DNA from: UMGS1766 sp963597355
GTDB taxonomy: Bacteria > Bacillota > Clostridia > Oscillospirales > Oscillospiraceae
Assembly (NCBI GenBank): GCA_963597355.1
Contig: CAVBPR010000024.1
Location: 1 to 14,691 of the forward strand
Length of the DNA stretch: 14,691 nucleotides
Direction of reading: 5' to 3'
The translations under genes and the position numbers were made by a program. Shown in pieces: positions 1 to 5,986 of the stretch. The notes beneath the pieces were generated by a model that ran no database searches, was not told the DNA's origin, and worked only from the letters and a program-made list of their open reading frames with translations. The number at the start of each line of letters is the position of its first letter. The stretch's first letter is position 1.

Positions 1-1254
1 ACGTATTACACAACGAAGATGACAGTAGAGGACTTGGTGAATACAGTAGGTCTCGCAATAGAACTTCCAGAATGGAAGGATATGACCCCAGATGAGAAGA
101 TGCAGAGAGAACCAGACATCAATCGTGTTGTAAATGAAATATGTCCGTATTTTATAGAAGATAAGGATCGATTCTTCGGAAGTCTCATCGTGGACATCTA
201 TTCTGGATATGACAATATTGTATTCGAACCAATTACAAAATTTGTGGATTCAGACAAGCTTGCTGCAGCTCATAATATTGCTCTTCAGGACGCTGGATTC
301 CTTACTCTTCCGGGAAAGGAGCGGCTTATAGCTCTCGACGGACAGCATAGACTCCTTGCGATGAAGCTCTCATTAAAGGGATCAAGTGCCATATCGGTAG
401 CGATGCTTGGAAATAAAAAGATGACGCCGCAGATGAATGCCTTACAGCCACATCCGGAATTAGCTAACGAAGAGATCAGCGTCATTTTGGTTGAGCACGA
501 GGATAACCTGAAAATTCGAAAGATTTTTAATAAGGTGAACAAGTATGCACGCCAGACAGGAAGAGGTCAGAATATTATAACGGCAGACGATGACGTATAC
601 GCTACTATAGCTCGAAGATTATTTGCTGAAGGTGAAGTATTGCATAAGATTGGCAAGAATGAACTTGTAAACTGGAGCAGTAACACGCTCTCTCAGCGAA
701 GTAAGCAGCTTACAACGGTTAGTGCATTGTATACAATTGCAGAAACAATGTCTAAGGACAGAGGATGGTCGCCAAAAGTAATGCCGGCAGATATAGATGC
801 CATTGAAGAAGCATTCCAAGAGAATGTGGAGTTCTGGCAGAAATTGCTTGATGGAATGCATGTTTATCAAGAGTATTTAGAACTGACACGAGAGGACAAG
901 CCAATCTCAGCTCTTCGTGAAGACAACCTGTTGATGAAGCCAGTAACGCATATGGCCTTGGCACATGTAGCATATTTTGCAAAGCAGAAAGGTAAGGAAT
1001 GGTCTGATGTTGTGGCGAAGCTCGATAAGGTTGATTGGTCTATGGATAATTCGGTTTGGTTCAATATTCTGGTAATTCCAGCCAAGAAGAAAAAGGTAAT
1101 CACCGGTAAAGAATCCATCAGAGCTGCCGGAATGGTTATTGCATACATGGTAATGGGAGACACCATGACAAATGCAGAGGTAAATGAAGTTAAAGATATT
1201 ATTAAGAACTCTACTAACGGCAAGAGTGATACCCTGCCGGAGAGAGTCCAGTAG
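1..1254 (+). CDS. DGQHR-domain (DndB-like) protein, 5' partial
   Basis: The frame is open to the first base of the window, and the first ATG (19) has no Shine-Dalgarno, so the real start almost certainly lies upstream. The motif DGQHR, in IALDGQHRLLAM, is at residues 107-111 counted from that ATG. A segment IFNKVNKYARQTGRG follows at about 168-182, where DGQHR proteins carry a conserved Asn-containing stretch. DndB, the best known member, represses the dnd phosphorothioation operon. The family is broader, and its core resembles the ParB/sulfiredoxin GxHR fold. No dndC, D or E gene is visible, so a role in phosphorothioation is not supported. DNA binding or sensing of DNA modification in a phage setting is inference. 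The stop codon overlaps the SD of the next gene, so the two are probably co-transcribed. Confidence 0.85.
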   Translation, partial: TYYTTKMTVEDLVNTVGLAIELPEWKDMTPDEKMQREPDINRVVNEICPYFIEDKDRFFGSLIVDIYSGYDNIVFEPITKFVDSDKLAAAHNIALQDAGFLTLPGKERLIALDGQHRLLAMKLSLKGSSAISVAMLGNKKMTPQMNALQPHPELANEEISVILVEHEDNLKIRKIFNKVNKYARQTGRGQNIITADDDVYATIARRLFAEGEVLHKIGKNELVNWSSNTLSQRSKQLTTVSALYTIAETMSKDRGWSPKVMPADIDAIEEAFQENVEFWQKLLDGMHVYQEYLELTREDKPISALREDNLLMKPVTHMALAHVAYFAKQKGKEWSDVVAKLDKVDWSMDNSVWFNILVIPAKKKKVITGKESIRAAGMVIAYMVMGDTMTNAEVNEVKDIIKNSTNGKSDTLPERVQ

Positions 1255-1262
1255 GAGGTTAA

Positions 1263-1484
1263 ATGCGAAAATTAGTCGAAGTTAAGAATGCCACAGATGA
1301 CAGAGCGTGTGATCTTGTTCGCGAGGATGATAATTCGCTTTGCTACCATATGAAATATCGTGACAAAAGTGGTCATGCAAAAGATGTTGTTATAGCAGTA
1401 AGTGATATGATTTATCCTGCTTGGATACATATGACTGAGCGAGAGCGTAGTAACACTCTTCGTTACTTAAGAATGCAGTACTAA
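1263..1484 (+). CDS. hypothetical protein, 73 aa
   Basis: I do not recognise this small protein. The start is supported by GGAGG at 1254-1258, which overlaps the upstream stop codon and leaves a 4-nt spacer, so translation is probably coupled to the DGQHR gene. The product is charged and soluble, with no signal peptide or membrane segment. It has an N-terminal basic strand (MRKLVEVK), a central VVIAVSDMI strand, and a C-terminal helix rich in Arg and Glu (TERERSNTLRYLR). It contains two Cys (16, 27) not arranged as a metal site. A cluster of three hairpins ending in a terminator follows directly. Its close linkage suggests a partner or accessory role for the DGQHR protein, but that rests on position only. 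Confidence 0.6.
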   Translation: MRKLVEVKNATDDRACDLVREDDNSLCYHMKYRDKSGHAKDVVIAVSDMIYPAWIHMTERERSNTLRYLRMQY

Positions 1485-1491
1485 CAAAATA

Positions 1492-1526
1492 CTGAGCCGA
1501 GCTCAGATCCGTAATTATACGAGGTC
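1492..1526 (+). other. two consecutive small hairpins before a terminator
   Basis: Directly after the 73-aa gene, ctgagc (1492-1497) pairs perfectly with gctcag (1501-1506) across a 3-nt loop. Next to it, gatccgta (1506-1513) pairs with tacg and ggtc (1518-1526) around loop atta, with one bulged A and one G-U pair. Base 1506 is claimed by both, so they may be alternative folds. A terminator hairpin follows at 1532. This could be the 3' end of the upstream transcript or a structured leader for the 86-aa gene. Confidence 0.4.
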
Positions 1527-1531
1527 GTCAT

Positions 1532-1586
1532 GCCGGAGTTGGTCTTTTCACTGGAAGTGGAGGATTAACTTCGGCTTTTTTATTTT
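1532..1586 (+). terminator. intrinsic terminator after the 73-aa gene
   Basis: gccggagtt (1532-1540) pairs with aacttcggc (1567-1575), with one G-U pair. An inner hairpin, cact (1549-1552) with agtg (1556-1559), extends the stem through wobble pairs. A run of six T and an AT-rich tract follow from 1576. The nested shape is longer than a typical intrinsic terminator. Confidence 0.75.
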
Positions 1587-1614
1587 AAATATTTACAAGG
1601 AGGTAAGTAGCATC

Positions 1615-1875
1615 ATGAGTGAGACACATTCTTATCAGGATTTACAAAGATTATTCGGACCGTATTTTCCAATGCCTGCAGAGGCATACATGAAGGGGGA
1701 TGTTTATGAATATCGATGTCCGTACCATTCAATGTGTCCGGCGAAAGCGGATTGTTTTTCTACAGCAACACCTGAACCGTTACAGGATTGCGATATCCTG
1801 AATGTAACTTGTCGCCTGTGCGGGAATAAGAAAATTCCGGTATACGCACGCATGGCAACAAGAATAATGAAGTAA
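1615..1875 (+). CDS. small Cys-rich, probably zinc-binding protein, 86 aa
   Basis: I do not recognise the family. The SD is AAGGAGG at 1597-1603, 11 nt before ATG, somewhat far but strong. Cys at 35, 41, 47, 59, 66 and 69, with His 38, form two clusters: CPYHSMCPAKADC, and a CRLCG knuckle near the C-terminus. This pattern is typical of structural zinc sites or, less likely, an iron-sulfur site. There is no signal peptide or membrane segment, so it should be cytoplasmic. The gene is flanked by terminators on both sides (1532-1586 and 1897-1986), so it appears to be a stand-alone unit. I see no clear promoter in the short gap before it, so it may depend on read-through. Function unknown. Confidence 0.65.
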   Translation: MSETHSYQDLQRLFGPYFPMPAEAYMKGDVYEYRCPYHSMCPAKADCFSTATPEPLQDCDILNVTCRLCGNKKIPVYARMATRIMK

Positions 1876-1896
1876 ATATCGAGAGAGTCACTCGCA

Positions 1897-1987
1897 AGCC
1901 ACCTGGATGCGCGTTGCAGGACTCAATGCCACACAGATTTAGTCTGTGAGCGTTGAATTCTGGGCGTCATCTGGGTGGCTTTTTTAT
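1897..1987 (+). terminator. very long nested hairpin with T-tract
   Basis: agccacctggatg (1897-1909) pairs with catctgggtggct (1968-1980) over 13 bp with two G-U pairs, followed by a T-tract from 1981. Inside, cagga (1917-1921) pairs with ttctg (1958-1962, one mismatch-tolerant junction follows). tcaatgc (1923-1929) pairs with gcgttga (1950-1956), and cacaga (1932-1937) pairs perfectly with tctgtg (1943-1948). The whole 84-nt span folds into an almost continuous rod. It can act as a terminator, but it is much longer than that needs. A small structured RNA whose 3' end is the terminator is an alternative. Confidence 0.7.
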
Positions 1988-2167
1988 TTCCCGCAGCTGG
2001 CTTAGCTACCCAGCTGTCCTTGGTCGGGCAATGACCTTAACTGCCTCCGGCGTGAAGTTTCTCGATGTACACGAGATCTCATTTCCAAGCGGATCGACGG
2101 ACACTTATCAATCTCAGTCAGTTTGGAGATGACTGGCCCTTTAACTCGAAACGGAGGTTTCGGTTAG
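1988..2167 (+). other. structured gap without a convincing gene
   Basis: No convincing coding sequence is seen in this stretch. It holds several hairpins: cagctgg (1994-2000) with ccagctg (2010-2016), ggtc (2022-2025) with gacc (2033-2036), cagtca (2115-2120) with tgactg (2130-2135), and the ribosome-site hairpin at 2147-2162. No clear sigma-70 promoter was found. It looks like an untranslated leader for the downstream small ORF and HTH gene. Confidence 0.4.
2147..2162 (+). promoter_or_regulatory. hairpin presenting the ribosome binding site in its loop
   Basis: cgaaac (2147-2152) pairs perfectly with gtttcg (2157-2162), leaving GGAG (2153-2156) as a four-base loop. This GGAG is also the SD of the small ORF starting at 2168. 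A second hairpin just upstream (2115-2135) also exposes GGAGA in its loop. The arrangement could expose or occlude the site for the ribosome or an RNA-binding protein. CsrA-like proteins favour GGA in hairpin loops, but no such protein is in the window. Confidence 0.4.
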
Positions 2168-2278
2168 ATGGCCAAGAACAAAAGCAAAGGAATAAAGATA
2201 ATGCGCCAGGTGGATTCACTCCGTTTCGCATATGCGACGGAGGAAAGAATCAATGAGCGCAAAGAAAAAACAGAATAA
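2168..2278 (+). CDS. small basic ORF, 36 aa, overlapping the HTH gene
   Basis: ATG at 2168 follows GGAGG (2153-2157) with a 10-nt spacer and encodes a short, highly charged, Lys/Arg/Glu-rich peptide beginning MAKNKSKGIKIMRQ. The stop at 2276-2278 lies 26 bases inside the next gene, whose own SD and ATG are embedded in this ORF. That layout is common for leader ORFs that couple translation to a downstream gene. I recognise no family. It may be a true small protein, a leader peptide or chance. The good SD inside a neat hairpin argues mildly for use. Confidence 0.45.
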   Translation: MAKNKSKGIKIMRQVDSLRFAYATEERINERKEKTE

Positions 2279-2906
2279 GGAAACTCGTAATTTTAAGTCT
2301 CGCTACGATGCCAATCGAGACTGTTATCGCCAGGATGAGACCACTTATGTGTATCAGGAGTGGATAGATGATGGTAACGGCCGTGGGCATTATAAGAATC
2401 ATGTAATCAGCATTGATGACGAGAATGTCACCTTGGAACTATTGAACTATATGCAGCAGACAGACAATGCGGAGGCGCAGGACACAGAGGATTTTGAACG
2501 TAATGAAGATCCTTCTGTACATGAGAATGGTGCAGAGTCTGATGGCGATGGCTTCGATTACAGTGTGCTGGACAACATCAGTGCCAGCCGTACTTATGGC
2601 AGAGGCAGCAGAAATTTGGCAAGTCCTTTTATTGGTAGCCCGGAGTTAATTGGACCGGAGACGTTTTTTCTTGAGGAAGAGCCGGAGAGTGAGTTGCTGA
2701 AGGCATTCCGGGAGAAGGTGATGCCGAAGCTGACGGAGGATCAGAAGGAACTGATTCTGGATATTTATGGGGATCAGAAGACATTGGAACAGGTTGCTGC
2801 GGAGATTTCAGCTAAGAAAGGCGGAAAGCCGATTACGCACCAGGCGGTATCCAACCGTTTGAAAAAGATCAAGGAAAAGACCAAGAAATTGTTGGAAATG
2901 GAATAG
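2253..2906 (+). CDS. protein with sigma region 4-like HTH, 217 aa
   Basis: The start chosen is ATG 2253, with GGAGGA at 2239-2244 and an 8-nt spacer. A longer reading from 2232 has no SD. The N-terminus is basic and aromatic (NRDCYRQDETTYVYQEW, 21-37). The middle (about 68-150) is acidic and low in predicted order. Residues 157-214 look like a sigma-70 region 4 or similar HTH: LTEDQKELILDIYGDQKTLEQ, then a turn, then HQAVSNRLKKIKEK as recognition helix. Sigma-70-like proteins of this kind occur in phages and mobile elements of Clostridia. It could direct transcription of the replication genes that follow. A conventional region 2 is not visible, so it is not a complete sigma factor. Membership of a named family is uncertain. 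Confidence 0.75.
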   Translation: MSAKKKQNKETRNFKSRYDANRDCYRQDETTYVYQEWIDDGNGRGHYKNHVISIDDENVTLELLNYMQQTDNAEAQDTEDFERNEDPSVHENGAESDGDGFDYSVLDNISASRTYGRGSRNLASPFIGSPELIGPETFFLEEEPESELLKAFREKVMPKLTEDQKELILDIYGDQKTLEQVAAEISAKKGGKPITHQAVSNRLKKIKEKTKKLLEME

Positions 2907-2919
2907 GCGCGGATTGGGG

Positions 2920-2980
2920 CAGGGGTTGCAAAACTTCCCAGGTAGTAGAAGCAGATGGCTTCCGGGGGAAACAGCCCCTG
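2920..2980 (+). promoter_or_regulatory. structured leader element, copy 1
   Basis: caggggttg (2920-2928) pairs with cagcccctg (2972-2980) over 9 bp with one G-U. Inside, ttccc (2935-2939) pairs with gggaa (2966-2970), and gaagc (2948-2952) with gcttc (2958-2962). No T-tract follows. The SD of the 63-aa gene is about 7 nt downstream. Bases 2922-2952 match 5071-5101 at 25 of 31 positions. It is probably an RNA that acts in cis on the 63-aa and SNF2 genes. Confidence 0.5.
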
Positions 2981-3004
2981 TCTATGAAAGGAAGGATACA
3001 AGAT

Positions 3005-3196
3005 ATGGGACGTAATCATGAAGTCAATGTGATGGTTCGAAAGCCGGGTGGCAAGGCTACGGTTCTTTCTACCAGGAAATGTTGTCTCAGAGAGTGGATG
3101 ATCAGACGGCTTTTTGGGGAAGCCAGAGAGATTCTGATCCTGAATCCCGGTGAGACAGTCAGCACCATTGCGATAAAAGAAATTCAAGGAGAATAA
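3005..3196 (+). CDS. hypothetical protein, 63 aa, upstream of the SNF2 helicase
   Basis: ATG 3005 is preferred over ATG 2984, because the purine-rich SD aaaggaagg (2987-2995) lies between them at a 9-nt spacing. The product starts MGRNHEVNVMVRKPGG, continues with KCCLREWMIRRLFGE (two adjacent Cys, amphipathic basic helix), and ends in a beta-like segment, ILILNPGETVSTIAI. No known domain is recognised. Its stop is only 4 nt before the helicase ATG, so the two are translated together and may work together. The mixed strand-helix pattern with conserved-looking Gly and Pro turns suggests a small folded protein, not a spurious ORF. Confidence 0.65.
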   Translation: MGRNHEVNVMVRKPGGKATVLSTRKCCLREWMIRRLFGEAREILILNPGETVSTIAIKEIQGE

Positions 3197-3200
3197 GACG

Positions 3201-4646
3201 ATGAGCAAAAGTATTTTGGAAACATTACCGATGCCCATCAAGGTTACTCCTTATGAGCATCAGAAGCAGGCTTATGAATTTGCCTGCAGGAAGTTTGGTC
3301 TGATGGGAAATGCCAAAACCAGCGACGGGGTGGCGCTTCTCATGGAAATGGGCTGCGGCAAGACGATCACCAGTGTAGGTATCACAGGTGCGTTGTACAA
3401 GACGGGGCATGTGGATCGTGTGCTGGTGGTGTGCCCGCTGTCGATTGTGGGGGTATGGCAGCAGGAGTTTGCGCGGTTTGCAGATTTTTGCTATGAGTTG
3501 ACAATCCTGAAGGGCAGCAGTGCTAAGAAAAAGGAAATGCTGTCGGTGATACCGGATGAGGGATTGCAGATTGTGGTTGTGAATTATGAGAGCACTTGGA
3601 GAATCCAGGAAGCTTTAGAGGAATTTGCACCGGATCTGATCATTGCGGATGAGGCACACAAGATTAAGGAGGCGCGGACTTCGCAGTCAAGGTGTCTGCA
3701 TGCTCTGGGAGATCTTGCCAGATACAAGCTGTTGTTGACTGGTACGGTGATCACGAATAAGGAGCTGGATGTCTTTTCTCAGTACAGATACCTGAATCGG
3801 CAGATTTATGGCAGCAGCTTCTATCAGTTTCGTAACAGATACTTTGACATGGTGGGATATGGCAACCATATTCCGAAGTTCAAGTCCTATATGCTGGATG
3901 ATTTTCTGAGTAAGATGCACTCCGTTGCCTACCGAGTCACCAAGGAGGAGTGCCTGGATCTGCCGGATATTATCGAGGAGATCCGGGAGATTGAATTGGA
4001 GCCGAAGGCAATGAAAATGTATCGGGAGCTGGAGGAAAAATCGTATACAGCGCTGGATGAGGGCGAGGTATCGGTGGTTAATGTGTTGACGAAGCTGCTG
4101 CGTTTATCGCAGCTCACCGGAGGGCATCTGCCGGACGATGGAGGCGATTCTACTGTGGTTAGCAAGGCTAAGCTGGAGGCACTGGAAGATATTATTGATG
4201 CTTCTTTGTCAGAGAATAAGAAGCTGGTAGTGATGGCCAGGTTTGTGGCAGAGCTTGATGATATTCAGGAGCTTCTGGAGAAGAAGGGCATTGATTATGC
4301 CTGCGTGAGGGGCGGTGTGACCAATCGTTCGGAGGAGATTGCAAGGTTCCAGGAAGAGGAAGACTGTAAAGTGTTTATCGGACAGCTTGCGGCAGCAGGT
4401 CTGGGTATCACGCTGACGGCGGCGTCTACCATGGTTTTCTATAGTCTGGATCATAGTATGTCGAATTTTGAGCAGGCTAAGGCGAGAATCCATCGTGTGT
4501 CGCAGAAGAATGACTGTTTATACATTTATTTGATTGCGAAAGGCACTGTGGATAAGAAGGTGCTGAAGTCCTTGAGAAGCAAGGTGGATTTGGCAAAGCT
4601 TCTGGTGGATGACTATAGGACAGGAAAGAATCCGTTTAGGGAATAG
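3201..4646 (+). CDS. SNF2-family DEAD/DEAH-box helicase, 481 aa
   Basis: This is an ATP-dependent double-stranded-DNA translocase of the SNF2 type in superfamily 2. Visible motifs are a Q-like N-terminus (YEHQKQAYEFA, 18-28), Walker A MGCGKT (50-54), motif Ia VVCPLSIVGVW (77-87), DEAH (150-153), LTGT motif III (180-183), motif V around GQLAAAGLGITL (394-405), and motif VI QAKARIHRVSQ (425-435) with its arginine fingers. At 481 residues it is the compact phage form without accessory domains. SD AAGGAG at 3186-3191 gives a 9-nt spacer. It sits at the head of the replication genes. In clostridial phages such helicases are commonly found near family A polymerases, suggesting a role in replication or recombination. 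The exact substrate is unknown. Confidence 0.95.
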   Translation: MSKSILETLPMPIKVTPYEHQKQAYEFACRKFGLMGNAKTSDGVALLMEMGCGKTITSVGITGALYKTGHVDRVLVVCPLSIVGVWQQEFARFADFCYELTILKGSSAKKKEMLSVIPDEGLQIVVVNYESTWRIQEALEEFAPDLIIADEAHKIKEARTSQSRCLHALGDLARYKLLLTGTVITNKELDVFSQYRYLNRQIYGSSFYQFRNRYFDMVGYGNHIPKFKSYMLDDFLSKMHSVAYRVTKEECLDLPDIIEEIREIELEPKAMKMYRELEEKSYTALDEGEVSVVNVLTKLLRLSQLTGGHLPDDGGDSTVVSKAKLEALEDIIDASLSENKKLVVMARFVAELDDIQELLEKKGIDYACVRGGVTNRSEEIARFQEEEDCKVFIGQLAAAGLGITLTAASTMVFYSLDHSMSNFEQAKARIHRVSQKNDCLYIYLIAKGTVDKKVLKSLRSKVDLAKLLVDDYRTGKNPFRE

Positions 4647-4656
4647 GAGATTCGTG

Positions 4657-5064
4657 ATGGAGAATAAGATTTTTGAGCTGGCAGACCAGTTGAAGGCTGC
4701 AAAGGACGAGAAGAAGGAATTGGAGGCACAGGTGAAGGAGGTTTCGGCTGCCATTGAGCAGCTGGATCTTGCGTTATCGGATGCGATGGCAGAGGCGGAA
4801 TGTGAACGATTCAGCCGGAATGGTTCGACTTTTTATCTCAATACCAGATTGTTTGCATCGCCGGTGGCCGGGCATAAGGAAGAGTTGTTTCAGGCATTGA
4901 AGAAGAATGGTTATGGTGAAATCGTGACAGAAACGGTGAATGTCAATACGCTGGCCTCTTTTGTGAAGGAACAGATGCATTTAAATAACGATGAGATACC
5001 GGCGTGGATTGCTGAGGTAGTTACAACCTTTGAGAAAGTTAGTGTCGGCATTCGCAAGGGATAG
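4657..5064 (+). CDS. coiled-coil phage protein of the replication module, 135 aa
   Basis: ATG 4657 is chosen because TAGGAG (4645-4650), which overlaps the helicase stop, lies 6 nt before it. A longer reading from 4609 would sit inside the helicase gene. Residues 6-48 form a heptad-like charged helix (ADQLKAAKDEKKELEAQVKEV), predicting a coiled coil. The rest is a compact alpha/beta segment with RFSRNGSTFYLNTRLF at 51-66 and TLASFVKEQM at 98-107. There are no membrane or signal segments. I do not recognise a named family. Position between the helicase and the four-Cys protein suggests a replication or recombination accessory factor, perhaps one that binds DNA ends or blocks a host nuclease. 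That is inference from context only. Confidence 0.75.
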   Translation: MENKIFELADQLKAAKDEKKELEAQVKEVSAAIEQLDLALSDAMAEAECERFSRNGSTFYLNTRLFASPVAGHKEELFQALKKNGYGEIVTETVNVNTLASFVKEQMHLNNDEIPAWIAEVVTTFEKVSVGIRKG

Positions 5065-5070
5065 GACGAA

Positions 5071-5124
5071 GGGGTTGCAGAAATTCCTAAGTAGTAGAGG
5101 GACTCGTTTCCCTTTACTACTTAG
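5071..5124 (+). promoter_or_regulatory. structured leader element, copy 2, with 16-bp hairpin
   Basis: The first 31 bases repeat the element at 2922-2952 (25 identical). Here ctaagtagtagaggga (5087-5102) pairs with its downstream complement (5109-5124) over 16 bp with one G-U, around the 6-nt loop ctcgtt. No T-tract follows, so this is not a terminator. The SD AGGAGG (5135-5140) begins 10 nt after the stem. A translational control RNA for the four-Cys protein is the likely reading. Confidence 0.6.
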
Positions 5125-5148
5125 CTCAATGAACAGGAGGTAAAAGAG

Positions 5149-5922
5149 ATGAGCGATAAGAATCATGTTGCTGAAAATGAAGAGACAACGGCAGTTGTTG
5201 CAGGTGGATTTGCGACGCTTGCGAATGCAGGAGCGTTGGGGAGTGTATCAGAGGATCTGGCTGGGTTGGAGCTGACTTTTGACCGCATCAAGATTCCGGC
5301 CGGTGGTTCGACAGCTTTTGAGATTCCGGATGGGGATGGAGACGATACAACGATGGTAAAGGATATTACCGGGGTTATTTTGCTGCATCATCCGGCCTAT
5401 GCCTATTACACCGAGAAGTATGCTGGGGGATCGAATCCGCCGGACTGCGGAAGCTTTGATGGAGTTACCGGTGTGGGAAATCCTGGCGGCAGCTGCAGTA
5501 AGTGTATGTATAACCAGTTTGGTTTCGGAGATGGACAGAGCAAGGCATGTAAGAATCGTCGCATGATCTACATTTTGATGGAAGGGGAAATTTTCCCGAT
5601 GGTATTGTCCCTTCCGACCGGTTCTCTGAAAGAGTTTACGAAGTATCTGAAGAGACAGTTGTCGAAAGGTCGTAAGTTGAATCAGATTGTGACGAAGATT
5701 TCATTAAAGAAGGCGACCAGTGGATCTGGAATTGCTTTTTCTCAGGCTGTGTTTGCTTTTGACAGGGTATTGCGTCCGGAGGAGAAGACGGCAATTACTG
5801 CGGTGACAGAGTCTGTGAAGGCCTATGCTGCAAATCTGACGAGTGCTGATTTTGTTGCGGTCGAGGAGGATGTACCTTTTGTGGATGCACCGACGGGAGA
5901 AGTCATGGAACCGTTGAAGTAG
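5149..5922 (+). CDS. four-Cys phage protein, possible ssDNA-binding protein, 257 aa
   Basis: SD AGGAGG (5135-5140) supports ATG 5149. The core holds four Cys (100, 116, 119, 134) in the arrangement C-x15-C-x2-C-x14-C, set among many Gly and Asp residues and followed by the basic stretch KNRR. This is consistent with a structural zinc site. Residues 161-187 are Lys/Arg-rich (KYLKRQLSKGRKL), and the C-terminal 25 residues are acidic (AVEEDVPFVDAPTGE). Acidic tails are typical of ssDNA-binding proteins that recruit partners, and this slot, just before the polymerase, is where phages of this kind place their ssDNA-binding protein. The role is therefore inferred from layout and composition, not from a recognised fold. 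A recombination mediator is an alternative. Confidence 0.7.
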   Translation: MSDKNHVAENEETTAVVAGGFATLANAGALGSVSEDLAGLELTFDRIKIPAGGSTAFEIPDGDGDDTTMVKDITGVILLHHPAYAYYTEKYAGGSNPPDCGSFDGVTGVGNPGGSCSKCMYNQFGFGDGQSKACKNRRMIYILMEGEIFPMVLSLPTGSLKEFTKYLKRQLSKGRKLNQIVTKISLKKATSGSGIAFSQAVFAFDRVLRPEEKTAITAVTESVKAYAANLTSADFVAVEEDVPFVDAPTGEVMEPLK

Positions 5923-5941
5923 GAAGTTTTGATTTGGGAAA

Positions 5942-5968
5942 ACCGGGAGGGCTTATAGTCTTCCCGGT
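5942..5968 (+). promoter_or_regulatory. hairpin just upstream of the polymerase SD
   Basis: accgggagg (5942-5950) pairs with cttcccggt (5960-5968) over 9 bp with one G-U, around a 9-nt loop. The SD GAGGTGAT (5973-5980) starts 5 nt after the stem and has an unusually long match to the 16S tail. No T-tract follows, so a leader or mRNA-stability structure is more likely than a terminator. Confidence 0.45.
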
Positions 5969-5986
5969 ATATGAGGTGATATCGAT

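Noticed and set aside
2031..2132. 33-aa ORF starting at 2031
   Set aside because: No SD, low-complexity Ser/Thr-rich peptide, no recognisable feature.
2065..2256. 63-aa ORF on the + strand
   Set aside because: It has no SD, crosses hairpins and overlaps the better supported 36-aa ORF and HTH gene.
3033..3040. GGTTCGA, resembling a tRNA T-loop
   Set aside because: It lies in the coding frame of the 63-aa gene and no cloverleaf can be drawn around it.
2774..3241. 155-aa minus-strand ORF across the leader of the SNF2 genes
   Set aside because: No SD, runs through the structured gap, and overlaps supported genes on the other strand.
3498..3526. TTGACA with a weak -10 inside the SNF2 gene
   Set aside because: The -10 (tgctaa) is poor and the site is inside coding sequence; a chance match is likely.
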